From NCBI GenBank assembly GCA_035651595.1, contig DASRFJ010000299.1:1-44937 (forward strand): 44,937 nucleotides of DNA, given 5' to 3'. The position numbers and the translations under genes are program-made. How positions within the stretch are numbered: the first letter of the stretch is position 1; each line of letters opens with the position of its first letter. The notes below the pieces were generated by a model, which was not told the DNA's origin, searched no databases, and saw only the letters and a program-made list of their open reading frames with translations. Positions 1 through 9,162 of the stretch are shown here, piece after piece. The DNA is from JAFARZ01 sp035651595. Its GTDB lineage: Bacteria > Actinomycetota > Actinomycetes > Streptosporangiales > Streptosporangiaceae.

Positions 1-1775
<1,775 letters not shown>

Positions 1776-1894
1776 CAGGGGTCCTTCCGAACTTCGTCGC
1801 GGAAATATCACCGCACGCACGCCAAACGCCCCGCGGCAAGACCCCGTATGCGCGAGGTGGAGACCGAGGACGTCAGAGTGCAGCGCAAACTGGC

Positions 1895-1924
1895 AGTGTA
1901 GCCGAAGGCCACACCGCTCGTCAA
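1895..1924 (-). promoter_or_regulatory. Promoter of rpoB
   Basis: On the minus strand TTGACG (1924-1919), an 18-base spacer and TACACT (1900-1895) form a near-consensus housekeeping-sigma promoter. The start of transcription would be near 1888, giving an untranslated leader of about 110 bases before the TTG start at 1775. Upstream of it, at 1973-1987, is a perfect palindrome TTGACGAAACGTCAA, and at 1957-1969 a small hairpin AGAGC-TTC-GCTCT; either could be a regulator site. Nothing else that looks coding is seen in 1776-2113. Confidence 0.8.
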
Positions 1925-2113
1925 CTGTACGCCACTATGAGGTTCACGGTTGCTCCAGAGCTTCGCTCTTCTTTGACGAAACGTCAAGTCCAAACCGGAC
2001 ACTCGGGGCAGATTGTCTGGGTGACAGATGCCACATGCGGTGTGATGTGTAGGGTGCAACACCGCTGGGTATGGCTCTTATTCCGCCGCTGGCCGGGGGG
2101 CTCTGTAACGACA

Positions 2114-2152
2114 ACGCGGCCGGGAGGCATTGAGTGCCCTCCACGGCCGCGT
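2114..2152 (-). terminator. Hairpin after rplL (terminator or attenuator)
   Basis: ACGCGGCCG (2114-2122) pairs perfectly with CGGCCGCGT (2144-2152), and the inner GGAGGC/GCCCTCC extends the stem. It lies 14 bases past the rplL stop. Only a weak T-rich run follows on the minus strand, so it may terminate partially. This fits the known need for more L7/L12 than RNA polymerase from this locus. Confidence 0.7.
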
Positions 2153-2165
2153 CGCCTCGAAGTTG

Positions 2166-2561
2166 TTACTTGACCGTAACAGTGGCGCCGGCGCCCTCCA
2201 GGGCGGCCTTGGCCTTCTCCGCGGACTCCTTGTTGACCTTCTCCAGGACGGTCTTCGGCGCGCCGTCCACCAGGTCCTTGGCCTCCTTCAGGCCCAAGCT
2301 GGTCAGCGAGCGCACCTCCTTGATGACCTGGATCTTCTTGTCGCCAGCGGCCTCGAGGATGACGTCGAACTCGTCCTGCTCCTCGGCCTGCTCGGCCTCG
2401 CCGCCAGCGGCGCCGCCGGCCACGCCGGCCGCCGCGACGGCCACCGGGGCGGCGGCCTTGACGTCGAAGGTCTCCTCAAACTGCTTCACGAAAGCCGACA
2501 GCTCAAGGAGGGTCATCTCCTTGAACGCCTCAAGCAGGTCGTCGCTGCTGATCTTGGCCAT
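2166..2561 (-). CDS. rplL: 50S ribosomal protein L7/L12
   Basis: 131 residues, normal for the family. The protein forms the flexible stalk of the large ribosomal subunit that recruits GTPase factors; its dimers sit on L10. The N-terminal dimerisation domain (about 1-33, ISSDDLLEAFKEMTLLELS) is followed by an Ala/Gly-rich hinge (about 34-58) and the C-terminal factor-binding domain (EEQDEFDVILEAAGDKKIQ, then the EVRSLTSLGLKEAKDLVD signature). The ATG at 2561 has GAGGAA upstream. It begins 26 bases after the rplJ stop and is followed by a strong hairpin before rpoB. Confidence 0.99.
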   Translation of the reverse strand: MAKISSDDLLEAFKEMTLLELSAFVKQFEETFDVKAAAPVAVAAAGVAGGAAGGEAEQAEEQDEFDVILEAAGDKKIQVIKEVRSLTSLGLKEAKDLVDGAPKTVLEKVNKESAEKAKAALEGAGATVTVK

Positions 2562-2587
2562 GGTGTTCCTCGTTCCCTTGTGTTCCG

Positions 2588-3184
2588 TTAGTCCTGGGGC
2601 TCGTCTGCTGGTGCTGCTGCTTGTGGCGCCGCGGTCTCGCCGCCGGCCGCGGTCTCGCCGCCGGCCGCGGCCTCGCGCTTGACGCGAAGCGCCTCGGCGA
2701 GCTGGGCAAGCTGCACGGGCAGCGCGTTGAACGTCGCCGCCGCACCGGCCAGCGAGGCCTTCATCGCGCCCGCGAGCTTGGCGAGCAGCACCTCGCGCGG
2801 CTCAAGATCGGCCAGCTTGACGATCTCGCTGGCGTTGATCGCCTTGCCGTCGAGCACGCCGCCCTTGATCACCAGCAGCGGGTTCGCCTTGGCGAAGTCG
2901 CGCAGGCCCTTGGCGGCCTCCACCACGTCACCGTCGACGAACGCCACCGCCGACGGGCCGCTGAGCATCCCAGAGAGCTGCTCGGACAGGCCGGCCTCGG
3001 TGACCGCGATCTTGGTCAGCGTGTTCTTCACCACGGAAAACGTGGCGTTGCTCCCGAGTGCCTGTCGCAGCTCGGCGAGCTGCGCGACGGTCAGGCCACG
3101 GTACTCGGTCAGCACGGCGCCGCTCGAGCCCTTGAACCGCTCGGTGAGCTCGGCGACAGCGGCCACCTTCTCGGAGTTGGCCAT
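2588..3184 (-). CDS. rplJ: 50S ribosomal protein L10
   Basis: 198 residues beginning MANSEKVAAVAELTERF. L10 anchors L7/L12 dimers to 23S rRNA and, in complex with L12, represses its own operon by binding the leader RNA. The frame is open for 160 further codons upstream, but the ATG at 3184 is the right start: GGGAGAGGAGG lies just before it and homology begins there. The conserved TEYRGLTVAQLAELR and VVKNTLTKIA segments are present. The C-terminus carries a short repeat, GGETAA twice, in a low-complexity acidic tail that is often variable in actinobacteria. It forms one operon with rplL. Confidence 0.98.
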   Translation of the reverse strand: MANSEKVAAVAELTERFKGSSGAVLTEYRGLTVAQLAELRQALGSNATFSVVKNTLTKIAVTEAGLSEQLSGMLSGPSAVAFVDGDVVEAAKGLRDFAKANPLLVIKGGVLDGKAINASEIVKLADLEPREVLLAKLAGAMKASLAGAAATFNALPVQLAQLAEALRVKREAAAGGETAAGGETAAPQAAAPADEPQD

Positions 3185-3225
3185 GTGCCTCCTCTCCCTA
3201 TGTCGTGCCGGAGAACAACTGTGCT

Positions 3226-3414
3226 CCAAAAAACAAAGGGCCCCGGGCGCCAGGCGCACGGGGCGGCACACAGCCTTAGGGAACCGCGAGGGACGCGGAC
3301 CGGCAGCCAGTACTGCTCGTTCACCTGCGCGGGATGTCCGTGTCCGCCGGGCGTTCTCGTTGCCCGGCGCGGAGCCTTCGGGTGCCTTGCGGCGCCATCC
3401 AGCGGTCTTCGGCG
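3226..3414 (-). promoter_or_regulatory. rplJ leader RNA with terminator-like attenuator
   Basis: The region between the predicted rplJ start of transcription and the gene. Its distal end carries a hairpin (3241-3263, CCCCG/CGGGG outer and GCGCC/GGCGC inner arms) followed on the minus strand by CCCTTTGTTTTTTGG (3226-3240), a convincing intrinsic terminator about 40 bases before rplJ. Near its 5' part is GAAGACCGCTGG, which resembles the conserved core of L10 leader RNAs. L10(L12)4 binding to such leaders is known to repress the operon; here the terminator suggests control by premature termination. A covariance search was not possible. Confidence 0.65.
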
Positions 3415-3420
3415 TCTGTA

Positions 3421-3450
3421 AGTGTACGGGTAGCCAGCGAGACCGGCCAA
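3421..3450 (-). promoter_or_regulatory. Promoter of rplJ-rplL
   Basis: Minus-strand TTGGCC (3450-3445), an 18-base spacer and TACACT (3426-3421). The -10 hexamer is identical to that of the rpoB promoter in this window. It would give a leader of about 230 bases before rplJ, long enough for the L10-binding structure. Confidence 0.6.
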
Positions 3451-3548
3451 ATCGGCTGGCGGCGCAGGGCTGGGTTCGTCGAGCCGAGGTCGTTATGAAC
3501 AAGGGTTCTGAAAGCCGCCTGCGACAGCTCGAACAACGTGGTGGATCG

Positions 3549-3602
3549 CCCCTTCGTGGTGGTCTGACCCTCGTAATCGAGGGTCGCGCCCCCACAAAGG
3601 GG
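3549..3602 (-). repeat. Nested two-stem hairpin between rplA and rplJ
   Basis: An 11 bp outer stem (3549-3559 with 3592-3602) encloses a perfect 8 bp stem GACCCTCG/CGAGGGTC with a four-base loop (3566-3585). The single outer mismatch becomes a G-U pair in minus-strand RNA, so the structure is better in the sense of the ribosomal operon. It lies upstream of the predicted rplJ promoter. It may be part of an extended leader, a processing site or a second terminator after rplA. Confidence 0.55.
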
Positions 3603-3700
3603 TAATCCGGCACGTTAATGCCGAGGCTGCCGCCGCGTTCGCGTACCGCCAGCCACATGCGGCGCACCAGCCCCGACCGAGTCGCCCACGTGATCGAATG

Positions 3701-3740
3701 CCGTGGTCTAGCCCGCCCGGCCGCGCGGGCTAGACCGCGG
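3701..3740 (-). terminator. Terminator of rplK-rplA, overlapping the rplA stop codon
   Basis: GGTCTAGCCCG (3705-3715) pairs perfectly with CGGGCTAGACC (3726-3736); after one mismatch three more pairs extend the stem to 3701 and 3740. The rplA stop codon TAG (3732-3730) sits inside the stem, so a ribosome finishing rplA would melt it. There is no strong U tract. Confidence 0.65.
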
Positions 3741-4452
3741 CTTCGGCTAGTTCTTCGGTGAGGGCGCGGGTCTTGTTCGGGTCGACGGGGATGCCGGGGC
3801 CCATCGTGGTGGTGAACGTGACCTTCTTCAGGTACCGGCCCTTGGCCGCGGCGGGCTTGAGCCGGACGACCTCGTCGAGCGCGGCGGCGTAGTTCTCCAG
3901 CAGCGCGACGGGCGTGAACGACGCCTTGCCGATGATGAAGTGGAGGTTGCCGTGCCGGTCGACGCGGAACTCGATCTTGCCGCCCTTGATGTCGGTGACG
4001 GCCTTGGCGACGTCGGCGGTCACCGTGCCGGTCTTCGGGTTCGGCATCAGCCCGCGCGGGCCGAGCACCCGGCCCAGCCGGCCGACCTTGCCCATCAGGT
4101 CAGGGGTCGCCACCACGGCGTCGAAGTCGAGAAAGCCGCCCTGGATCCGCTCGAGCAGGTCGTCCGAGCCGACGATGTCGGCGCCGGCGGCGCGGGCCTC
4201 TTCGGCGCGGTCACCGGTCGCGAACACGGCGACCCGGGCGGTCTTGCCGGTGCCGTGCGGCAGGTTCACGGTGCCGCGGACCATCTGGTCCTGCTTGCGG
4301 GGGTCGACGCCGAGCCGGATGGCTACCTCAACGGTCGGGTCGAACTTCGACACCTGGTTCGTTTTGGCCATCGTGACGGCCTCGGCGGGGCTGTACAGCT
4401 TCTCGCGGTCGATCTGATCCGCGGCGGCACGATAGGACTTACTGCGCTTCAT
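3730..4452 (-). CDS. rplA: 50S ribosomal protein L1
   Basis: 240 residues starting MKRSKSYRAAADQIDREKLY. L1 forms the mobile L1 stalk that helps release deacylated tRNA, and in many bacteria it represses its own mRNA. Family signatures are visible: VSKFDPTVEVAIRLGVDPRK near the start and LGPRGLMPNPKTGTVT in the middle. The frame is open 20 codons further upstream, but the ATG at 4452 has GGAGACAG right before it and matches the family's start. It follows rplK by 84 bases and ends in a hairpin. Confidence 0.98.
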   Translation of the reverse strand: MKRSKSYRAAADQIDREKLYSPAEAVTMAKTNQVSKFDPTVEVAIRLGVDPRKQDQMVRGTVNLPHGTGKTARVAVFATGDRAEEARAAGADIVGSDDLLERIQGGFLDFDAVVATPDLMGKVGRLGRVLGPRGLMPNPKTGTVTADVAKAVTDIKGGKIEFRVDRHGNLHFIIGKASFTPVALLENYAAALDEVVRLKPAAAKGRYLKKVTFTTTMGPGIPVDPNKTRALTEELAEAAV

Positions 4453-4536
4453 GACTGTCTCCTGTTTACAAGAGCTCGTGGTCCACGGGTCTGCGCATGA
4501 GGACCCTGCCACTGAACTAGCTGGAACTAGCTGGAA

Positions 4537-4971
4537 CTAGCCTTCGACCTTGATGCCCATGGAGCGGGCGGTCCCGGCGATGATCTTCTCGGCGGCCTCG
4601 ATCGTGGTCGCGTTCAGGTCGGGCATCTTCGTCTGGGCGATGTCGCGGACCTGGGCGGTGGTGATCGAGCCGACCTTGTTCGTGTGCGGCGTCGCGGAGC
4701 CCTTGTCCACTCCGGCCGCCTTCTTGATCAGCTCGGGAGCCGGCGGCGTCTTGGTGATGAAGGTGAACGTGCGGTCTTCGTAGATCGTGATCTCGACGGG
4801 GATGATGTTGCCCCGCTGGCCTTCGGTCGCTGCGTTGTACTGCTTGACGAAGTCCATGATGTTCACTCCGTGCGGGCCCAGTGCGGTACCCACGGGCGGG
4901 GCCGGCGTGGCCTGCCCGGCCGGCAGTTGCACCTTCACAACGCCGGCGATCCTTTTCCTTCTTGGCGGCAT
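4537..4971 (-). CDS. rplK: 50S ribosomal protein L11
   Basis: 144 residues. L11 binds the GTPase-associated centre of 23S rRNA and is the target site of thiostrepton-class antibiotics. The N-terminal domain has the proline-containing helix (PAPPVGTALGPHGVNIMDF) and the C-terminal RNA-binding domain has KMPDLNATTIEAAEKIIAGT, then GIKVEG. Compared with the common PPVGPALGQHG, this protein has Thr and Pro at two positions in the drug-facing segment, which may be a lineage trait. It starts with ATG at 4971, 34 bases after nusG. Confidence 0.98.
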   Translation of the reverse strand: MPPRRKRIAGVVKVQLPAGQATPAPPVGTALGPHGVNIMDFVKQYNAATEGQRGNIIPVEITIYEDRTFTFITKTPPAPELIKKAAGVDKGSATPHTNKVGSITTAQVRDIAQTKMPDLNATTIEAAEKIIAGTARSMGIKVEG

Positions 4972-5005
4972 TAGTCGCGTTCCTTAATCTGTCGTTCCTT
5001 GATGG

Positions 5006-5758
5006 TTAGATCTTCGTGACCTGGTCGAACGAAAGCTCGACCGGCGTCTCCCGGCCGAAGATCGACACCAGCACCTTGAGCTTCTGCGTGTCGCCGTTGA
5101 TCTCGTTCACCGTGGCCGGCAGCGTCGCGAACGGCCCGTCCATCACGGTAACCGACTCGCCGACCTCGAATTCCGGCGAGACCGTGGCGCGCGCCGCGGC
5201 GGCGGTGGCGGCGGCCGGCGTGCCGGGCTCGGGCTCCGGCGCCAGCAGCGAGGCGACCTCGCCCAGCTGGAGCGGCGACGGGCGGCTGGAGAGCCCGACG
5301 AAGCCGGTGACGCCGGGGGTGTTCCGCACCACGGCCCAGGACTCGTCGGTCAGATCCATCCGGACCAGGATGTAGCCGGGCAGCACCTTCTCCGAGACCT
5401 GCTGGCGCTTGCCGCCCTTGATCTCGGTCACCTGGTGGACAGGCACCTCGATCTGGAAGATGAAGTCCTCCATGTTGAGCGAACCGATCCGGCTCTCCAG
5501 GTTGGTCTTCACCCGGTTCTCATAGCCCGCGTAGGAGTGCACCACGTACCAGTCGCCGGGCAGCATCCGCAGTTCCCGCTGGAACTCCTCGACCGGGTTG
5601 ACCTCGGCCTCGGCTTCGGCCTCGGCGTCGACGGTCTCAGCGTCGGCGGCCTCCTCCGGCGCCTCGGTTTCGTCCAGCCCGGATAGCCCGGATACCTCAG
5701 CGGCCTCCCCCTCGGCCTCTTCGGCCGGATCCCCATCGTACATGTCACTCTCAGACAA
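5006..5758 (-). CDS. nusG: Transcription termination/antitermination protein NusG
   Basis: 250 residues. NusG binds RNA polymerase and links it to ribosomes or Rho. A long acidic, low-complexity N-terminal extension (about 1-58, rich in Glu/Ala) precedes the NGN domain (from about 65, PGDWYVVHSYAGYENRVKTN) and the C-terminal KOW domain (about 195-250, VGESVTVMDGPFATLPATV). Such extensions are usual in actinobacterial NusG. The TTG at 5758 is preferred over the ATG at 5743 because AAGGA lies at good distance from it. It lies between secE and rplK in the standard order. Confidence 0.97.
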   Translation of the reverse strand: MSESDMYDGDPAEEAEGEAAEVSGLSGLDETEAPEEAADAETVDAEAEAEAEVNPVEEFQRELRMLPGDWYVVHSYAGYENRVKTNLESRIGSLNMEDFIFQIEVPVHQVTEIKGGKRQQVSEKVLPGYILVRMDLTDESWAVVRNTPGVTGFVGLSSRPSPLQLGEVASLLAPEPEPGTPAAATAAAARATVSPEFEVGESVTVMDGPFATLPATVNEINGDTQKLKVLVSIFGRETPVELSFDQVTKI

Positions 5759-5868
5759 GATTCAGTCCTTCTTTCCATGGTCCGGGCGGCCTCCCCCCCA
5801 GGAGACACACGCCCGGGCGGACCCCGGACGGCCGCCCAGCCGTCCAGGCCCTTAGGCCACGCCAGGTC

Positions 5869-6123
5869 CTAGCCGAAGATCCAGAACATCAGCTTCGTGA
5901 ACCCGAAGTCCAGGCTCGTCACGATGGCGACCATGAACACCACGAACACCATGCAGACCACGGTGTAGGTGATCAGCTCCTTGCGGGTGGGCCAGATGAC
6001 CTTCCGCAGCTCCGCGGCCATCTGCCGCAGGAACAACGCCGGCGTGGTCCGCGTCCCGCCGCGCTTGGCGGCGCGTCCGGACCCGCTGCGCTTTTCTGCC
6101 TCACCGCGTGTCTGGGTAGCCAT
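5869..6123 (-). CDS. secE: Preprotein translocase subunit SecE
   Basis: 84 residues, the short single-membrane-segment SecE typical of actinobacteria. SecE clamps SecY in the Sec translocon. A basic hydrophilic N-terminus leads to the conserved amphipathic WPTRKE motif (residues 44-49) and one transmembrane helix (about 49-71). The ATG at 6123 has GGTGAGGAT before it; the frame is open 20 codons further upstream but that stretch runs into the tRNA gene. It lies 29 bases downstream of tRNA-Trp and 110 bases before nusG. Confidence 0.96.
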   Translation of the reverse strand: MATQTRGEAEKRSGSGRAAKRGGTRTTPALFLRQMAAELRKVIWPTRKELITYTVVCMVFVVFMVAIVTSLDFGFTKLMFWIFG

Positions 6124-6152
6124 ATCCTCACCTGTAAACTTCAACGACTCAG

Positions 6153-6226
6153 CAGGGCAGGAGGGACTCGAACCCCCAACCACCGGTTTTGGAGACCGGG
6201 ACTCTGGCCAATTGAGCTACTGCCCT
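6153..6226 (-). tRNA. tRNA-Trp (anticodon CCA)
   Basis: The acceptor stem AGGGCAG/CTGCCCT, D-arm, an anticodon stem with loop CTCCAAA (anticodon CCA) and a T-arm with GGTTCGAGTCC are all present; G is the discriminator base and no CCA end is encoded. Its place just before secE is the usual actinobacterial arrangement. Confidence 0.97.
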
Positions 6227-6310
6227 CTGCATGGTCTTGAGCAAAACCACCGCCGCAACACGCCACTCGGGCATGCTGCCGCTACGACGAAGAACGCTGT
6301 CGGTCCATGC

Positions 6311-6341
6311 AGTGTACGTCCGCCGATACCCGTTCGTCTAA
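6311..6341 (-). promoter_or_regulatory. Possible promoter of tRNA-Trp-secE-nusG
   Basis: Minus-strand TTAGAC (6341-6336), a 19-base spacer and TACACT (6316-6311), the same -10 hexamer as the rpoB and rplJ promoters. It would start transcription about 78 bases before the tRNA. The spacer is longer than ideal. Confidence 0.45.
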
Positions 6342-6370
6342 CCGGCCACGTGGATGGAACACTGGGGTTC

Positions 6371-7573
6371 ATGTCAACTCGAGTCTCCGCCCGCATCGCC
6401 GCCATCGCCGAATCCGCCACGCTCGCCGTAGACGCCAAGGCCAAGGCCCTGAAGGCGGCCGGGCGGCCGGTCATCGGCTTCGGCGCGGGCGAGCCCGATT
6501 TCCCGACGCCCGGCTACATCGTCGAGGCGGCGCAGAAAGCGTGCGCGGAGCCGAGGTTCCACAAGTACACGCCGGCGGCCGGGCTGCCCGAGCTGCGCGC
6601 GGCCATCGCGGACAAGACCCGCCGCGACAGCGGGTACCGGGTCGACGCCAGCCAGGTGCTCGTCACCAACGGCGGCAAGCAGGCCGTCTACCAGACGTTC
6701 GCCACGCTGATCGACCCGGGCGACGAGGTCCTCGTGCCGGCCCCGTACTGGACCACCTACCCCGAGGCCATCGCGCTGGCCGGTGGCGTGCTGACCGCGG
6801 TACCGACCGACGAGACGACCGGCTACCTGGCCTCGGTGGCGGACCTCGAGCGGGCGCGCACGGCCGCCACGAAGGCCCTGCTGTTCGTGTCCCCGGCCAA
6901 CCCGACCGGCGCGGTCTACCCGCCCGAGCGGGTCAGGGAGATCGGCCGCTGGGCGCACGAGCACGGGATCTGGGTGATCACCGACGAAATTTACGAGCAC
7001 CTGGTCTACGGCGACGCACGGTTCTCTTCGATCCCGGTCCAGACCCCCGAGCTTGCCGACACGACCGTCGTGCTGAACGGCGTCGCGAAGACGTACGCGA
7101 TGACCGGCTGGCGGGTCGGCTGGATGATCGGCCCGCAGGACGTCGTCAAGGCCGCCGCCAACCTGCAGAGCCACGCGACCTCGAACGTGTGCAACGTCGC
7201 CCAGGCCGCCGCGCTGGCGGCGGTGTCCGGCGACCTGACCGCGGCGGGTGAGATGCGCACCGCCTTCGACCGCCGCCGGCAGACGATGGCGCGGATGCTC
7301 AACGAGATCCCCGGCGTGTTCTGCCCGGTCCCGGACGGCGCCTTCTACTGCTACCCGAGCGTCAAGGGCGTGCTCGGCAAGGAAATCAGAGGCCGGGTCG
7401 CGCACTCGAGCAGTGAGCTGGCCGGGCTGATCCTGGACGAGGCAGAAGTTGCGGTGGTGCCGGGAGAGGCGTTCGGGACGCCCGGATATTTCAGGCTTTC
7501 GTGTGCTCTGGGCGATTCGGATCTCGAAGAAGGCGTGGCCCGGATGGCCAAGCTGCTGTCCGAGGCCCGGTAG
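6371..7573 (+). CDS. aspC: Aspartate aminotransferase family, PLP-dependent (class I)
   Basis: 400 residues, the normal length for subgroup I aminotransferases, which interconvert aspartate/2-oxoglutarate and oxaloacetate/glutamate in the cytosol. Visible motifs are GFGAGEPDFPTP at the start, SPANPTGAVYPPE in the middle, and LNGVAKTYAMTGWRVGW with the PLP lysine at about residue 240. Further open frame exists upstream but belongs to the antisense of secE and tRNA-Trp; the ATG at 6371 gives the family start. It is divergent from tRNA-Trp-secE, a neighbourhood common in actinobacteria. The exact substrate is assigned by family only. Confidence 0.93.
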   Translation: MSTRVSARIAAIAESATLAVDAKAKALKAAGRPVIGFGAGEPDFPTPGYIVEAAQKACAEPRFHKYTPAAGLPELRAAIADKTRRDSGYRVDASQVLVTNGGKQAVYQTFATLIDPGDEVLVPAPYWTTYPEAIALAGGVLTAVPTDETTGYLASVADLERARTAATKALLFVSPANPTGAVYPPERVREIGRWAHEHGIWVITDEIYEHLVYGDARFSSIPVQTPELADTTVVLNGVAKTYAMTGWRVGWMIGPQDVVKAAANLQSHATSNVCNVAQAAALAAVSGDLTAAGEMRTAFDRRRQTMARMLNEIPGVFCPVPDGAFYCYPSVKGVLGKEIRGRVAHSSSELAGLILDEAEVAVVPGEAFGTPGYFRLSCALGDSDLEEGVARMAKLLSEAR

Positions 7574-7591
7574 GCAGGCCAGACTGGGCGG

Positions 7592-8878
7592 ATGCTCGAC
7601 ACACGGGGTCGTACGCGTGGCGACCGGGCCGCGGCGCCGCCCGGCGGACGCCCGCTCGCCACGCTGCCGAAGGCGCACCTTCACCTCCACTTCACCGGGT
7701 CGATGCGCCACTCGACGCTGGTCGAGCTTGCCGAGGAGCACGGCGTGCACCTGCCGCCGGCGCTCACCCAGGAGTGGCCGCCGCGGCTGAGCGGCACCGA
7801 CGAGCGGGGCTGGTTCCGGTTCCAGCGGCTGTACGACACGGCGCGCTCGGTGCTGCGCCGCCCGGCGGATGTGTTCCGGCTGCTGCGCGAGACGCTGGAG
7901 GACGAGGCCGCGGAGGGGTCCGGCTGGCTGGAGATCCAGGTGGACCCGTCCGGGTACGCGGGGCGGTTCGGCGGGGTCACCGCGACGCTGGAGCTGGTGC
8001 TCGCGGCGGCGCTCGATGCCGCGGCGGCGACCGGGGTCGGGGTCGGCGTGATCGTGGCCGCGAACCGCACCAGGCATCCGCTGGACGCCCGGACCCTGGC
8101 CCGCCTGGCGGCGCAGTACGCGGGCCGGGGCGTGACGGGTTTCGGCCTGTCCAATGACGAGCGGCGGGGTGCGGCCGGCGAGTTCGCCGCGGCGTTCCGT
8201 ATCGCGGAGCGGGCCGGACTGCTGCTCGCCCCCCACGGCGGTGAGCTGGCCGGGCCGGCCAGCGTCGCGGCCTGCGTCAACGACCTGCACGCCGGCCGCG
8301 TCGGACACGGAGTCCGGGCCGCTGAGGACCGGGCGCTGGTATCGCGCCTGGCCTCGTCCGGGGTGGCCTGCGAGGTGTGCCCGTCCTCCAACCTCGCGCT
8401 CGGCGTGGTCCGCGCGCCGCGCGACGTGCCGCTGCGGACCCTGGTCGACGCGGGCGTCCCGGTGGCGCTCGGCGCGGACGACCCGCTGCTGTTCGGCTCC
8501 CGGCTGACCGCTCAGTACCAGTTGGCCCGTGACGCGCACGGCTTCACCGACGCCGAGCTGGCCGCGCTGGCCCGGACGTCGGTGCAGGTCAGCGCCGCGC
8601 CGGCCGAGGTTCGCGGCCGACTGCTTGGCGCCATCGACCGCTGGCTGAACGCATTAGCGGAACGTCCGGTGGCTCGACCTCTGGGCACAATGCTCGCTCC
8701 AGCGTGCCGCGGGATGGCACACTGTCCGTCATGCGCGACAAAACCGGCGGGGACCGGCGCGCGGCCGGCGAGCTCGAGGCCGCGGTGCTGGCCGTGCTCC
8801 AGGCCAGTGACTCGCCGCTGTCCCCGGCCGACGTGCGTGAGCGCCTGGACGGCGAGCTCGCGTACACCACGGTGGTGA
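7592..8878 (+). CDS. Adenosine deaminase family protein with read-through C-terminal tail
   Basis: Metal-dependent deaminase of the adenosine deaminase superfamily. Ligand and catalytic motifs are in order: HLHLHFTGS (residues 29-37), PHGGE, GRVGHGVRA, CPSSNL and GADDP. The TIM-barrel region ends near AIDRWLNAL (about residue 350). The remaining 75 or so residues are Pro/Arg/Ser-rich and come from reading through into blaI in another frame, giving about 148 bases of overlap. That suggests a lost stop codon or a small frameshift near 8640-8670. In this family some actinobacterial members act on aminodeoxyfutalosine in menaquinone synthesis rather than on adenosine, so the substrate is open. 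A CAGACT box lies six bases before the start, suggesting leaderless translation. Confidence 0.85.
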   Translation: MLDTRGRTRGDRAAAPPGGRPLATLPKAHLHLHFTGSMRHSTLVELAEEHGVHLPPALTQEWPPRLSGTDERGWFRFQRLYDTARSVLRRPADVFRLLRETLEDEAAEGSGWLEIQVDPSGYAGRFGGVTATLELVLAAALDAAAATGVGVGVIVAANRTRHPLDARTLARLAAQYAGRGVTGFGLSNDERRGAAGEFAAAFRIAERAGLLLAPHGGELAGPASVAACVNDLHAGRVGHGVRAAEDRALVSRLASSGVACEVCPSSNLALGVVRAPRDVPLRTLVDAGVPVALGADDPLLFGSRLTAQYQLARDAHGFTDAELAALARTSVQVSAAPAEVRGRLLGAIDRWLNALAERPVARPLGTMLAPACRGMAHCPSCATKPAGTGARPASSRPRCWPCSRPVTRRCPRPTCVSAWTASSRTPRW

Positions 8879-9162
8879 CGATCCTGTCGCGGCTGCATGC
8901 CAAGGGCGTGCTCGACCGCAGCAAGGCCGGGCGGGCGTACCGGTACGTGCCGGTCGCCGACGAGCCCGGCCTGGCCGCCCGCCGGCTCACCCAGCTGCTG
9001 GACGCCGAGCCAGACCGGGAGGCGGTGCTCGCCCGCTTCGTGTCCAGCCTGTCGGCCACCGACGAGGAACTGCTCCGCCGCATGCTGGCCGCCGACGACG
9101 ACGGCCCTGCTTCCGACGACGGCACCGCTTCGGGCGGCGGTACTGCTTCGGGCGGCGCCTGA
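8731..9162 (+). CDS. BlaI/MecI/CopY-family transcriptional repressor
   Basis: 143 residues. A winged-helix domain (about 8-85: LEAAVLAVLQASDSPLSPADV, TVVTILSRLHAKGVL, GRAYRYVPV) is followed by a dimerisation segment with the family feature LSATDEELLRRML. These repressors are inactivated by cleavage by a membrane M56 peptidase. The C-terminus is a short low-complexity tail (Ser/Gly/Thr repeats). The next gene starts within its stop codon (TGATG), so repressor and peptidase are co-translated. The start is the ATG at 8731; an in-frame start at 8704 lies inside the deaminase tail and was not used. Confidence 0.93.
   Translation: MRDKTGGDRRAAGELEAAVLAVLQASDSPLSPADVRERLDGELAYTTVVTILSRLHAKGVLDRSKAGRAYRYVPVADEPGLAARRLTQLLDAEPDREAVLARFVSSLSATDEELLRRMLAADDDGPASDDGTASGGGTASGGA

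Noticed and set aside
3185..3667. N-terminal extension of L10 in the open frame upstream of its ATG
   Set aside because: Homology and a strong Shine-Dalgarno sequence fix the start at 3184; the extension covers the leader and promoter.
6374..8539. 721-codon open frame antisense to aspC and the deaminase
   Set aside because: Shadow of two well-supported genes on the plus strand.
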